In this document: positions 11,105 to 22,399 of the stretch, piece after piece
Layout of the letters: every line of letters starts with the position of its first letter
Position numbering within the stretch: position 1 is the stretch's first letter
Origin: Paraspadella gotoi
Taxonomy: Eukaryota; Chaetognatha
Length of the DNA stretch: 64,000 nucleotides
Assembly: GCA_051294375.1 (NCBI GenBank)
Contig: CM119268.1
Location: forward strand, 7,026,861 to 7,090,860
Direction: 5' to 3'
Notes under the pieces: generated by a model
Seen by the model: only the letters and a program-made list of their open reading frames with translations
Databases searched by the model: none
Told to the model about the DNA's origin: nothing
Translations under genes and position numbers: made by a program

Positions 11105-13070
11105 CCTCAGTGAAGACTTTGTTTTTCACCGAAGTCAAGAGTCAAAAGACATAAAAGTAACAAACTGGAAAAAAAATTACATAAGAAATATATTATATAA
11201 GAAATATTATGATGAGAGAAGAAAGACGCTACGTAAATAACAGAAAAAGAAAGAAATAAAGAGAAAAAAAATATGAAAAAATCAAAAATTAAAAAAAGGG
11301 GAGAAAAAAGAAAATCCGAAATAGCAAATAAAAGTAAAAATGCAAAAAAAAAAGTATTTCTGAAACGCTCGTTCGCCGTCTCGTCTCGACGTTTCCGACG
11401 CAGAGGAGACATGACGTCTCAAAACCTCAAGGTTAATTGAGGCTCCATCCCAGTCATTTCCATATTTGGGGGGAAAAAAAATATGGAAAAGTTAAAGAAG
11501 AAAAAAAGAAAGAAAAAAAGAAGAAAAAAAAAGAAAGAACAACTTGCAAGTGGTTCGATTCTCGACTCGATTTATTTTAATGAGATTTTGGTGAGAAAAT
11601 AAGAGTTTTTCGTGAGGGTTATTTAATTATTAGTCTGTAGGTAAGCATGAAGAATGAACGTGCAGCGATAAAAATTCGCCCTCTTTTTATTAGGGCCGTG
11701 GATTATTTCGTATAAGTTCCGGCTAAACTTTTTCTTTTCAATCTTCGAACTCGNNNNNNNNNNNNNNNNNNNNNNNNNCTCAAATTTGATAATCTGACGC
11801 GAGCGTAGGAAGCCGCCCTATAGAAAAAGAAGCCAGTGACGTTTTTTCCTTAATTTTTATATGCGATAGATGTGGAATTGACGCCGGAATTGATTGTTAA
11901 ATCTCAAGTTTCGCTTTTAATCGGACCTCACATTGTGGGAGAAATCTTAGGAAACCCATCAAATTCTCCACCCCTTTTTTTCAACAATTCTTCGCCTTTT
12001 AAGTTTTCGGGCGATTGACTTCTCTTACGAAACTATAATTCGCTAGTTAATTTTTTTTTCTTTAAACGGCGAAGGGAATCCATAACTTTCTGTTATGTTT
12101 TATCGATGTCTTTGCGTAAAAATATAGATTGAATGAACCATTAACATTGGGATATTATGAAGAGTAAAATGTCTTGTGAAGCCCGGTGCAGAGTTTATAA
12201 TTAAAAGATTCGCCTATTTGTATTATTGATAAAATTGACATTATAAGTGAAGTAGCATTTTGAACGTCTTCCAGCTCATTTCAGGTAAACATCCCTGTTG
12301 CTCTACATAAAATAATCGTTTACTTTTTGCGCTGGTGGGAAAAGAAAGCATAAATAGTTACGGCTGTGTGGGGCGTGAATAATTATTTTGTAGATTTTTG
12401 TAAGGCATGCTCTTGTAATATCACCCTGTGAAGCAATATTTAAGCCTTGAAAAAAAAATTATATTTTCTTTACTCCAAAAAACTTAAAGTTTTACTGTAT
12501 TAGTACAATTTAGCCCTTTTTTCTTTCAGAATCACTAAAGAAGAATTCTAATTTTCATTTTATTTTCTATGGCGCGTTTTCATTAGTTAAAATTCATTAT
12601 AATTTTGACTTAGTTTTGACACTCACCCTGTAAAGAGGTTTCAGCAAAAATAATTCTAATATTGTCACTTGTATGTGTCTAATGTTATGGCTTCGATTTT
12701 GTCCTGATTGCCATCCCTGTATCTTTGTTCCGTTCAAGAGATATCAAAGGAAAATTCCAGTTTTTTCTCTCAACCTTCCCTTTTTAATTCTTATTTAATG
12801 AAAATTTCATGGTTGGTCAAAACCAAGACCAGATTGGACCTTTTACAATGTTGGTTTTACTATGAAAGTCTTGGTCAGATTAATTCGTTTAAAAGAAAAC
12901 AATCTTGGCAAGCTCCTTGAGACAATGAGGCCTTTTTTAAATCTCAATAAATGTCGAGAGTACATATTTATCAATGTTAACATTACCCTAGCCCCGTTTT
13001 ACAATTTTTGAAAAGCAAGAAAATTTCCCTTCATTTCTATCAGTAAAGACAAGGCGGTTTGAAATTCTTC
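11105..13070. other. AT-rich stretch with a gap at 11754-11778; no gene seen
   Basis: Low-GC sequence rich in A runs, including an A/G-rich block around 11470-11540. A 25-N gap lies at 11754-11778. Short ORFs such as 12708-12920 have no recognisable features. Confidence 0.5.
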
Positions 13071-13077
13071 CGGCAGG

Positions 13078-13251
13078 ATGACTAGTGGCATTTCCCCTGC
13101 TTGTGTTGATATTAAATGCTTTATCATGAATGGCCATGAGACGAATTTGGCTAGCTCTTATACTATAACCTCTATCGGAATCGTGCTGTTTTTTACACTT
13201 GTTTTTTTACCCGAATTTGCTGGCAATCTCGTTTGCAATTGGCGGGTCTGA
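13078..13251 (+). CDS. Weak candidate small ORF with one hydrophobic segment (57 aa)
   Basis: An ATG-initiated ORF of 57 codons. Residues 1-25 are polar with two cysteines. Residues about 28-47 form a hydrophobic stretch that could be a membrane segment, followed by a short tail with one cysteine. The start context (GGCAGGATGA) is acceptable. I recognise no family. Such an ORF can arise by chance in sequence of this composition, and a LINE or gene fragment is equally possible. Conservation would have to decide. Confidence 0.12.
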   Translation: MTSGISPACVDIKCFIMNGHETNLASSYTITSIGIVLFFTLVFLPEFAGNLVCNWRV

Positions 13252-13567
13252 GTCAGATGTTTTAACGGAAATCCTCTCTTCATTTTTATGGATAAAAAAT
13301 GTTTGAATTTGTTTTTTTAAGGCGAGATCTCGTTTACGCTAGCGGATGATCTCTCTCTTTTTTACATAGACAATAGACACGAGTAATTGAGTCTGATTAT
13401 CATATTTCTACAGAAAAGGAAAAAAAAAAGGAAAAAGCCCAAAACAAAGAAACGAGGAAACAGAGAGGCTGATATGTTTTGTGCCAACGAAGGCCAAACA
13501 CCTGAGTCGGTGAGGGAACCACGTTTCTCCTCTCAATCCTAAAGGTGAACGGATTTGATAAAAAAAA

Positions 13568-13786
13568 NNNNNNNNNNNNNNNNNNNNNNNNNNNNNNNNN
13601 NNNNNNNNNNNNNNNNNNNNNNNNNNNNNNNNNNNNNNNNNNNNNNNNNNNNNNNNNNNNNNNNNNNNNNNNNNNNNNNNNNNNNNNNNNNNNNNNNNNN
13701 NNNNNNNNNNNNNNNNNNNNNNNNNNNNNNNNNNNNNNNNNNNNNNNNNNNNNNNNNNNNNNNNNNNNNNNNNNNNNNNNNNNNNN
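13568..13786. other. Assembly gap (219 N)
   Basis: Run of Ns of estimated size. Confidence 0.99.
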
Positions 13787-13865
13787 TTTGCCGTCCTCCC
13801 TTTCTTTCTCTATTTATCTTGTAGCAATCATGACATTTCTGAGCAATAATGGTTTTCGGATGAGA

Positions 13866-14000
13866 TGTCCATTACGGTCGGCGCCGCAATTGAACGCCGA
13901 CGAGCGCCGCATTTGAACGCCGACGGGCGCTGCAATTGAACGCCGACGAGCGCCGCATTTGAACGTCGATAGGCGCCGCAAAATAACTTTGATGCCGATA
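13866..14000 (+). repeat. ~21-bp minisatellite with 42-bp higher-order period
   Basis: Alternating units GCGCCGCAATTGAACGCCGA and GCGCCGCATTTGAACGCCGA recur about five times. Related units resume after a 10-N gap at 14134-14225 (GACGGGCGCCGCAACCG and similar), so the array continues across that gap. Apparent ORFs here come from the repeat. Confidence 0.85.
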
Positions 14001-14123
14001 TTAAATTGCAATTAAATACTGAGGCCAAATTTACGATTATTGAAAAACGGATTGAACGACGATTAGCAATTTGATTGAATGCAGATGGGTGTAGGGAACT
14101 GAACATCGATAAAATTTGTAATA

Positions 14124-14133
14124 NNNNNNNNNN
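14124..14133. other. Assembly gap (10 N) inside minisatellite
   Basis: Ten Ns interrupt the 21-bp repeat array. Confidence 0.98.
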
Positions 14134-14344
14134 ACGCCGAAGTTTGCCGACATTGAAGGCCGACGGGCGCCGCAACCGAAACGCAGACGGGCGCCGACAA
14201 GGAAAGCCCACCGGCGCCGGAATCTCGGCGAGAAAAGGATTTAGCGAGCGGCAAAAGGGGATACGAAAGTTTCCCGGCGCCGGTCAGAGCTTGTGGAGGA
14301 TGAAAGTCCCGGGAGTTGGAATTTTGGGAAGGGGTGGAGATGGG

Positions 14345-14675
14345 GATGGAAAAAGAGAGGGTGGGGGGGGAAAGAGAGAGAGAGAGAGAGAGACGGGGAA
14401 GAAGGGAGGAAGAGAGGAAGTTAGGATGAAAGAGAGGAGAAAAGGGAGGAAGAGGGAGAAGAAAGGGAGAAAGAGAGGGAGTTATTATGAAAGAGGGAAG
14501 AAAAAGGAGGAAGTGAGAGAAGAAAGGGAGGAAGAGAGGAAGTTAGGATGAAAGATAGGAGAAAAGGGAGGAAGTGGGAGAAGAAAGGGAGGAAATTAGG
14601 ATGAAAGATAGGAGAAAACGGAGGAAGTGGGTAAGAAAGGGAGGAAAGGGAACAGATGAGGAAGTAAAGGAGGAG
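14345..14675 (+). repeat. Polypurine tract with ~55-60-bp internal repeats
   Basis: Almost pure purine plus strand. The phrase GGAAGTTAGGATGAAAGA recurs near 14418, 14538 and, more diverged, near 14588, each followed by AGGAGAAAA-GGAGGAAG. The domain therefore grew partly by duplication of a longer unit. Confidence 0.8.
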
Positions 14676-14951
14676 CTGCAATTATTTGAGGGGAGGATTT
14701 ATCTCTTGCGACCCAGGCGGGATCCGTGGAGGTGGTCAAAGTAGATGGAGGAAGAAAAAGAGAAAAAAAGAAAATTATAAAAAAAGGAAAAACTTGGAAA
14801 AATTAAGTTGTAAGAGATGGGAGGAAAGGAAAAAGATAAGGGAAAGAAAAAAAAATAATAAAATATGAAAAAATAGAGCGAGGAGGTTGAATGAAGCTGC
14901 GGTTAACCGCCTTTGCGAACGATCATACATGCGAAATACTAAAGAATAAAA

Positions 14952-15072
14952 NNNNNNNNNNNNNNNNNNNNNNNNNNNNNNNNNNNNNNNNNNNNNNNNN
15001 NNNNNNNNNNNNNNNNNNNNNNNNNNNNNNNNNNNNNNNNNNNNNNNNNNNNNNNNNNNNNNNNNNNNNNNN
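14952..15072. other. Assembly gap flanked by (CT)n
   Basis: 121 Ns, followed at once by a CT dinucleotide tract to about 15098. Confidence 0.98.
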
Positions 15073-15384
15073 TCTCTCTCTCTCTCTCTCTCTCTCTAAC
15101 GGTCCACCAGGGGCGCGGCGACTCGCGTCGGTTTCTCGTTATTTATAACCACCGATTTTCCCAAAGTATCTCCCTTTGCTAAGACCCTTTTTAGTTTTTC
15201 CGCCCTGATTGCTTTTTCGCATCTTCTTTTTTCATTCCACCGTTTTCAAATCTATTGCTTTGTTTCATTTTTATTCGATTTGTTACTTTGGATAATTCGA
15301 ACGCGGTCCTTGCTTTTATTGCTTCATGTTTTCTTTTTCCTTTCGATTCTCAGCTTATATCACGGGACGACGAGGCTGTCACTT

Positions 15385-15453
15385 NNNNNNNNNNNNNNNN
15401 NNNNNNNNNNNNNNNNNNNNNNNNNNNNNNNNNNNNNNNNNNNNNNNNNNNNN
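15385..15453. other. Assembly gap (69 N)
   Basis: Run of Ns followed by pyrimidine-rich sequence (CCTCCGCCCTCCCCC). Confidence 0.99.
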
Positions 15454-16320
15454 CCTCCGCCCTCCCCCTCTAGTCCCCCAATTCCCCACCCTTCCCCCCA
15501 ATCGTCTTTTTTCCCCCTTCGACTCACATCCGCGCGTCGCCGTTCGACGGGGAAAGCGGTTTTTCGCTTCTCGCGCGAGAGGAGAAGCGAATTATATTTT
15601 GAGGAGCGAATTATTTTTGGATCGAGAATCGAGGGAAGGGGAGAAAATCGATCAATCCATCCCCAAGAAATCCATCAAGAGGACGTTCATACACGTCCCC
15701 CTTTTTTTTCGTCCATTTACGTCCCCTTTTTTTTATCCATTTTTTTATCCATTTTTTTGTCCATTTTGTTTTATTTATTTATAATTTTACCCCTGTAATA
15801 GTTTTCAGTCACTTTTCTACATTATTATAATTACCGTCATAATTTTCGATGTGGGATGGATCAATGGATAAACGGTGGGTAATAAGAAAAGTAAAAAAAA
15901 CACAAAAAATGCGGTCCCTAATGAAAAATCGAATCAAAACAAGACGGGTCGATAGAATAATTAAGAAGTCATTCGGAGAAAATGACATACGATAGAAAAA
16001 AGTGAATATAAATAATATAAAACGGTAATGACAAAACCCATTACTCAATCACTCTTTCCCCCTTTTTACACTGGACCTCCCAAACCCCCCCCACCCGCTA
16101 GAAAACTCAAAATTAATTTCTTTCTTTCTTTTTTTCTTCTCAAACGACTTTTTGGAAAAAGAAAGAAAAAAGGCGAAGCCTCAAATTAGGCGAAGAGGAA
16201 ATATGAGAAAAGTGAAGTAATGAAAACGACTCCGGGGAAATGAGTTATGAAACCCCCGTTAGCCATTTCATGGTTAATCACGGGCAGGGGAAGGGAGTCC
16301 CGGGAATATCAACAAGCTCT
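15454..16320. other. No supported gene
   Basis: C/T-rich sequence to about 15790, then AT-rich. The ORF at 15280-15798 crosses a gap and is compositionally biased. No domain is visible. Confidence 0.5.
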
Positions 16321-16334
16321 CGGTCTTACATATA

Positions 16335-16616
16335 GAGCAGAGAAGAGGAGAGAGAGAGAGAGAGCGAGGATGAGAGAGAGAGCGAGATGAGACAGAGAGA
16401 GAGAGAGAGAGAGAGAGATTAGAGGATTTGGACGTCGTGGAAACGCGGCGGTCGCTATGGCAGAGACGAGAGAGAGTGAAAAAGAAGAGAGAGAGAGATG
16501 AGAGAGAGAGAGGAGAGAGAGAGGAGAGAGAGAGAGAGAGGGAGAGAATTTTGACGTCGTGGAAACGCGGCGGTCGGCCTTGGCAGAGAGAGAGAGTGAA
16601 AAGAGAGAATGAGAGA

Positions 16617-16657
<41 letters not shown>

Positions 16658-16672
16658 ACCGAGAGAGAGAGG
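16335..16672 (+). repeat. GA microsatellite block with a duplicated unique segment
   Basis: Several GA tracts alternate with a unique ~40-bp segment, GACGTCGTGGAAACGCGGCG and onward to TGGCAGAGA. It occurs at about 16431 and again at about 16552, 121 bp apart. A larger unit of GA tract plus unique segment has been tandemly duplicated. Confidence 0.9.
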
Positions 16673-16689
16673 AGAGAGGAATGCCATTA

Positions 16690-16980
16690 GAAATAGAGGC
16701 ATTTCGCGAACATTGACACGATTTCAAAATAAGAATGGTTTTCCGTCTGGAAAGAGGGAGCGCGACGATTTCCCGTACGACCAACGTCGAATGTCCAAGC
16801 AAAAAGCGAAACTGTTCCCATAGCCAACGCTGTCCAACCGTCGTCCTGGAAAACGGCCTCGACTGCATAGCGACGTTGGACGCGAAAAGTTCGTCTCCGA
16901 TCCGCGTTTAATCCGGATCCGATTCATATCGGGGAAAAACGTTCGATTCTTTGCTTGGGAAAAAAAAGATGCGGCGTGGG
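16690..16980. other. Unique sequence between purine domains; no gene called
   Basis: Non-repetitive, moderately CpG-rich. Overlapping ORFs on both strands lack recognisable motifs. Confidence 0.4.
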
Positions 16981-16984
16981 GGAG

Positions 16985-17850
16985 ATGGAGGTTGAGTAAA
17001 GGCAAAGAGAAGTGAGGAAAAGGAAATGAAAGAGAGGTGGATGAGGAAAGGAAGGATAACTGAGGAGAAAATGAGAGGGAGGTTGGGTCGAAAAAACTTT
17101 AGGAAGGAGGGAAAGAGACGAAAGGAGGAAAGGAAAGGGAGGTGGAGAAAGGAACAAAAGAAGAGGTAGACGGAGGAAAGGAATGAGAGATGGAGGGGAA
17201 GGAAAAGCAGGGCACGGTAGGTGAGAAAAAGAGCGTGGAGGGAGAAGGAAAGGTGACGTGGGTGAAGGAGAAAGAAAAGAAGTGGAGAAAAGGAAGGAAA
17301 GATGAGGGAGGAAGGAAGGAAGGAGGAGTGTAGGGGAGGAAAGGATTGGCAGGTAGGTCTGAGAGAAGACGGAAATGGAGGAGGTAAGGAAAGAGAAGTG
17401 GAAGGGAAAAGAAAGAGAAGAGTGGAGAGGAGGAAAGGATGGCACTGCCATTGGGTCGGTAGGTTTAGAGAAGAGGACGGGAGTGAAAGAAGAGGCAGAT
17501 GGAGTTGGGATAGGAAAAGAAAGAGAGCTCCAGGGAAGGTAGGAGAGAGGCAAAGAAAGAGAAATAGAAAGGGAGATGAGAAGAGTAAAGTCAAAAGAAG
17601 CGATGGAGGAAATGATGAAGAAAATAGGGAAGAAGGAGGAAGAGAAAGAAAAATAAAAAAAAGAGAAAAAGGAAAAAACTGAAAAGGAAGGAGATTCGTC
17701 TAACTTCCTTAAGGAGAGAAAGATGAAGGCTCGACAGAGAGATTCCTCCGGGGGCAAGAAAAAGGTGGAGAGGAGTTAGAGAGGGAGAGATTAGGCTATG
17801 AGCCTGCTGGGGACGAGAGAGAGAGGGAGAGAGAGAGAGAGGGAGATCCA
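16985..17850 (+). repeat. ~870-bp polypurine domain
   Basis: The plus strand is overwhelmingly A/G with rare pyrimidines, in words such as AGGAAAGG, GGAGGAAG and GAGAAGG rather than a simple dinucleotide. Minus-strand ORFs of 228 and 277 codons here are Ser/Leu/Phe/Pro-rich and follow from the composition alone. Tracts like this can form intramolecular triplex (H-DNA) in vitro, which is general knowledge and not shown here. Confidence 0.85.
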
Positions 17851-17869
17851 TTCACGATTCCGACGTCGG

Positions 17870-18867
17870 AGAGAGATTGGGTGAGAGTCTCCGGTCACGT
17901 TTTTCAGATTCGCGGCTTCTCTCTGATTAAGACTCTGCTTTGAAAGTCAGAAACGCCGCTGCTCCACCCCGTCTCGCCACGCCATCTTGGCAACTCCACC
18001 GCGTCGATCCAGCCCTTAACTCAATCCTTCCTCGTTTTCATCCTTTTAAATCTTCCACTTCTGCTTATAACTCTCACTCGATTCGCGTCGGTGATTAAAT
18101 AAGGATTGAATAAACTCCACCGATCAACTCCACCGCTGTTCTCTCGTCGCTACAGCGCATCGCTCCGTTCCTTCGCCCCAATCCCCCCGGCTCCACGGAT
18201 TAATATACTGGCCTTTGATATATTCAGACCCGCCCCGGTCAGTCCAAGCCGTCGTAGTCCGCCGCCCCAGCGAGACTCTCTTCTTAATTTTCTTCGATTA
18301 ACTTTTCTCTCTTTCCTTTGACGACATCAGAATTTCGGGTCTTTTATTCTGAGCTGCCAACTGCCAATCCCTTTCGATGAGTTATTCAATTTCACTATTT
18401 AATCATTTTTTTGGTAACTGATTGATTCCGGAATAATAACATGTAATGAAATCATTGCCACGTGACCATTTGCAATTTAAAACAAGTTTGTAAAAAAATT
18501 TTCAACTTCAGCCCTTAAATGTTTTTTATCCTGATCTCATTCACTTTTTAATTTCTAATAATAAGAATTAAAAGCCCAACTTCGTTCTCTGCCAGACTGG
18601 CAACCATCTTGTTCTAAAAGATATATTTTAGTTACATATTGATTCCGATAGCTTTATTCCGCATTGCTTGTTTTTCTCAAGTAATTCGAATCGACTATCT
18701 GACAACCTTACTCTCCCTCACCTTCTCTGTTAGCTCCTCCACCCTTTCCCTTTCTCGTCCCCGCATAACTTACCCAAAACACCCACCCACGCAGCGAACC
18801 GAAGAACCGGAACCAACTCGATTGCCGATTCCAGATTCACGATTCGCGTCTCCCACGCGAGAGAGAG
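17870..18867. other. Pyrimidine-leaning unique sequence, no gene called
   Basis: Contains GCCATCTTGGC near 17988, a YY1-like word, and CT-rich stretches. A 71-codon ORF at 18106-18321 has no recognised domain. The sequence ends in GA repeat at the next gap. Confidence 0.4.
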
Positions 18868-19636
18868 NNNNNNNNNNNNNNNNNNNNNNNNNNNNNNNNN
18901 NNNNNNNNNNNNNNNNNNNNNNNNNNNNNNNNNNNNNNNNNNNNNNNNNNNNNNNNNNNNNNNNNNNNNNNNNNNNNNNNNNNNNNNNNNNNNNNNNNNN
19001 NNNNNNNNNNNNNNNNNNNNNNNNNNNNNNNNNNNNNNNNNNNNNNNNNNNNNNNNNNNNNNNNNNNNNNNNNNNNNNNNNNNNNNNNNNNNNNNNNNNN
19101 NNNNNNNNNNNNNNNNNNNNNNNNNNNNNNNNNNNNNNNNNNNNNNNNNNNNNNNNNNNNNNNNNNNNNNNNNNNNNNNNNNNNNNNNNNNNNNNNNNNN
19201 NNNNNNNNNNNNNNNNNNNNNNNNNNNNNNNNNNNNNNNNNNNNNNNNNNNNNNNNNNNNNNNNNNNNNNNNNNNNNNNNNNNNNNNNNNNNNNNNNNNN
19301 NNNNNNNNNNNNNNNNNNNNNNNNNNNNNNNNNNNNNNNNNNNNNNNNNNNNNNNNNNNNNNNNNNNNNNNNNNNNNNNNNNNNNNNNNNNNNNNNNNNN
19401 NNNNNNNNNNNNNNNNNNNNNNNNNNNNNNNNNNNNNNNNNNNNNNNNNNNNNNNNNNNNNNNNNNNNNNNNNNNNNNNNNNNNNNNNNNNNNNNNNNNN
19501 NNNNNNNNNNNNNNNNNNNNNNNNNNNNNNNNNNNNNNNNNNNNNNNNNNNNNNNNNNNNNNNNNNNNNNNNNNNNNNNNNNNNNNNNNNNNNNNNNNNN
19601 NNNNNNNNNNNNNNNNNNNNNNNNNNNNNNNNNNNN
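18868..19636. other. Assembly gap (769 N) flanked by GA on both sides
   Basis: The largest gap in the window. GAGAGAG precedes it and (GA)n follows, so the missing sequence probably includes a purine microsatellite. Confidence 0.98.
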
Positions 19637-19955
19637 GAGAGAGAGAGAGAAGTTGTAAAAGAAAGAAAAATTGAAGGAAAAGAGGAAAGTAAAAAGATGA
19701 ATGGGAAAAACCAAAGAGATTAGACTGGAAGGAAGGGAGAGGCTTCTGGGGCGAATAGATAAAGGGAGGAAAGAAGATAGAAAGTATAAAAAAAGGAAAG
19801 AGAACAAAAGATTAGAAAATAAAAGAGAGAAAATGAGAAAGGAAGGAGAGAGGAAGATAGACAAAGAAAATAGAGAGGCAAAGGCGAGGAGAAAAGTAAA
19901 AAAAAAGAAAGGCCAATGCGTAGAGAAGAGAGTAAAAAAAAAAAAACCGTAAGGG
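19637..19955 (+). repeat. Purine-rich tract after gap
   Basis: A/G-rich plus strand similar to the 16985-17850 domain. Lys/Arg/Glu-rich ORFs here are compositional. Confidence 0.75.
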
Positions 19956-20099
19956 AAACCGAAGGTTTTTTTTCGAAATGCGATTGCGCTTTGGGGCCGG
20001 CCTCGAACTCTGCGGCGGCGGCTGGCGGAAGCGGCGCCGGCGGTAAAGGTCGATGTTGAGCGCCGTGGGTGGGCGATAGACGCGGAACTAGGAAGGTAA

Positions 20100-20188
20100 A
20101 GATGAGAAGAGTGGAGAGAGAGAGAGGAAGAGAGAGAGAGAGAGAGAGAGAGAATAGAAGAGAGAAGAGAGAAAGAGTGGTAGAGAGG

Positions 20189-20219
<31 letters not shown>

Positions 20220-20232
20220 GAGAGAGGAGAGA
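20100..20232 (+). repeat. (GA)n microsatellite block
   Basis: Imperfect GA dinucleotide tracts separated by short interruptions. Confidence 0.9.
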
Positions 20233-20477
20233 TCTTCAGAATGTGATCAATCTCAGACCTTTGCACCGAGGGGTTGGAGAAGACTGGCGGTCAGTGGGAA
20301 ATCAAGATGACCCTCCCAATCTCTCCATCTCCCTTACCCACCCACCTACCCACTCACCCATCCACCCTCCACCTATTAGGGAGTGACGTTTTCTGCGGCT
20401 TCGAGCGCGGACAGAGATTGAAGCGGGTCAAAAGGTTCGAAATGCCCGGGATCGAAGGTCGACACTCTTGGCCCACT

Positions 20478-20522
<45 letters not shown>
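20478..20522 (+). repeat. (GTC)n trinucleotide repeat, ~15 units
   Basis: Uninterrupted GTC/CGT triplets. This is one of several GTC/GAC arrays in the window. Confidence 0.95.
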
Positions 20523-20524
<2 letters not shown>

Positions 20525-20731
20525 CTCGCCTCAAAAAAGTTGTCAGGGTTCAGAACGCCAAAAGTTCAAAGGTTTCCGTTCCCGCCATCGATACGTGTTC
20601 CAGTTCCAAGTCAGTTTGTCGAACTCGAAAACGAGTGCAAACTTAAAGGGAATTCGGAATAAAAAATATCTTTCAGACAGCTAAAGCGAACCAAACTTGT
20701 AAAAAGTCTGTCGCCCAATCTGTCTTTTCCG

Positions 20732-21141
20732 TTGTCAGCGACGGCTTCTACTTGTTACCCAGACCCAGACCCGGGTCAAAAGACGGCCACCTTCTCGACT
20801 AAACATTTCGAAAAGCCAACGATCCATGGCCACTTAAGGAATTCCATTTTACGACCAGATTTCCGATACATCGGGGGGGGGGGAAAGTCGCCGAGAAAAA
20901 AAAATCGGGTCGACGAGCCCCGCAGGAGCGACGCGGTGGCTCCTCCCGACCCCCACTATACCCGGGGTTTGGTGGAGCGGCAAACGAATCTCGACGTCTT
21001 TGCTTTGGTGAAGCGAAAGGAAAGACAAGCTCGCTCTTTTAATGCAGCCACGCCTCATTGGAGCGACTTGGCTCGACGGATACGGAGCAGTGAGAAAATA
21101 TCTCACTCGAGTCAAGTGAATCGTGAAGTGATTTCTCGCAG
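20732..21141 (+). CDS. Weak candidate exon ending at a strong splice donor
   Basis: An open frame of about 136 codons runs through a unique, moderately GC-rich stretch. It stops exactly where a good donor appears: TTTCTCGCAG followed by GTGAGA at 21142. There is no ATG at the start (the frame opens with a TTG codon), so this would have to be an internal exon or a 5' UTR exon. Composition is charged and proline/arginine-rich, with no domain I recognise. A poly-G run at 20874-20882 argues against selection for coding. The donor may belong to a noncoding first exon. Confidence 0.18.
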
Positions 21142-21315
21142 GTGAGACGAATTATCGAATGAAATCAAGCGAAAATAAGGTCGGTGGCGTAAAATTGACG
21201 CTTTGGAGGAATATTTACTTGGCTCCAAGACGGCGTATGGAGGCGAAGTCGTAAATCGGCATTTATTTAAACTGACTTAACGAAAGCTTTGTCATTGAGT
21301 CATGGCAATGGCGGT

Positions 21316-21660
21316 ACATCGCCGTATCACAGCGTTATTGCAATGTCGCTAAATCATCAAGTCAAGACGACAGCGTTATCACGAGGACATCATGTCAAGA
21401 CAGTGGCGTTATTGTCATTACATTACATTGACTCAAAAAAGTGTTCTTGAGTTTGAAATTGAAATTGGTACAACCAATATAAAAATTATCCATTCATTTA
21501 ATAAATAAGCTATCTTGCCCCTGACTTTGGACAGGCTTTGGTTGTTTAAGGCCTCCATTACTCTTACAAGATAATTACAAGATAATGACTGTCATTAGGT
21601 CCAGTCAGTGGCGTTATCGCAATGTCACGTCAGGGCAGCTGCGTTATCGCAATATCAGAG
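21316..21660 (+). repeat. Degenerate GCGTTAT minisatellite split by a dispersed repeat
   Basis: Words such as CAGTGGCGTTAT.GCAATGTC recur at about 21330-21420 and again at 21604-21655. The middle is occupied by a copy of a dispersed repeat (21461-21536) and its flanks. This looks like a minisatellite interrupted by an insertion. Confidence 0.6.
21461..21536 (+). repeat. Dispersed repeat family A, longest copy
   Basis: Starts GAAATTGGTACAACCAATAT, continues with AAAAATTATCCATTCATTTA and AATAAGCTATCTTGCCCCTG, and ends ACTTTGGACAGG. Related copies lie at 30761-30832, 36201-36240 (short), 48741-48780 (5' part) and 58601-58660 (inverted). Shared word order across copies shows a genuine interspersed family. 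No coding capacity is seen. Confidence 0.8.
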
Positions 21661-22139
21661 GGGAGACGTCAAACGACATATGATCATATCATATCAATTG
21701 ATCATATCATTGAGGTCATCGCTCAGCCATTAGATAAAAATAGAATCAATCGACTTCATTGCAATGATACTATTGTTAGCATAAAACAATCGCGCCGATC
21801 ACTAGTCAATTATTATAAAGTGTATATTGCTTTTTATTAAAAAAAAAAAACCCGATCTTTTCCGCGTTCGATTTATAATGAAAAAAAACAAAAAACATCC
21901 AGACGCCTTTTTCAACGGAACTCCGGACTCGTTTCTATTCCGAGACGGATTTTTATTTTTTCATTCATTTTTATTGATTTTTATTTTTACGACGAGCGAA
22001 GAAAAGAAAAAAAGATCTCTAACGTTTATTTTTTCCATTTTTTTTTGGTTGCGAATATAAAAAAAAAGAAGGAATTTTAAGTGTTGAAATTGTTTTTTTC
22101 TTTTATTGAGATCATGAATTTTCTTTATGAATTGTATGA

Positions 22140-22330
22140 GAAAGACAAAGAGAGAATGAGAGAGAGAGGAGANNNNNNNNNNNNNNNNNNNNNNNNNCGT
22201 GAGACGAGAGAGAGAGAGATAGAGAGAGATTCTTCAGCTCTGATCGCCCTCGAGAGAGAGAGAGAAAGAGAGATAGAGAGACAACGAGCAAAGATGAGAG
22301 AGCTTTCAGAGAGAGGAGATGCCAGCGGAA
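22140..22330 (+). repeat. (GA)n block containing a 25-N gap (22173-22197)
   Basis: GA-rich on both sides of a placeholder gap, which suggests the assembly failed in the microsatellite. Confidence 0.9.
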
Positions 22331-22399
22331 CGAATGGTAGAAAGAGGATAAGAAGAGAGAGAAAGAGCAAGACGCGAGGACGCGGTTTAAAACCGTAAA

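Noticed and set aside
16924-17757. 277-codon minus-strand ORF, Ser/Leu/Phe/Pro-rich
   Set aside because: It lies wholly in a polypurine tract; pyrimidine-only codons cannot form stops, so length means nothing. No motif is seen.
18639-20266. Long ORFs (339 and 498 codons) on both strands
   Set aside because: They are mostly Ns; the readable ends are simple repeat or biased sequence.
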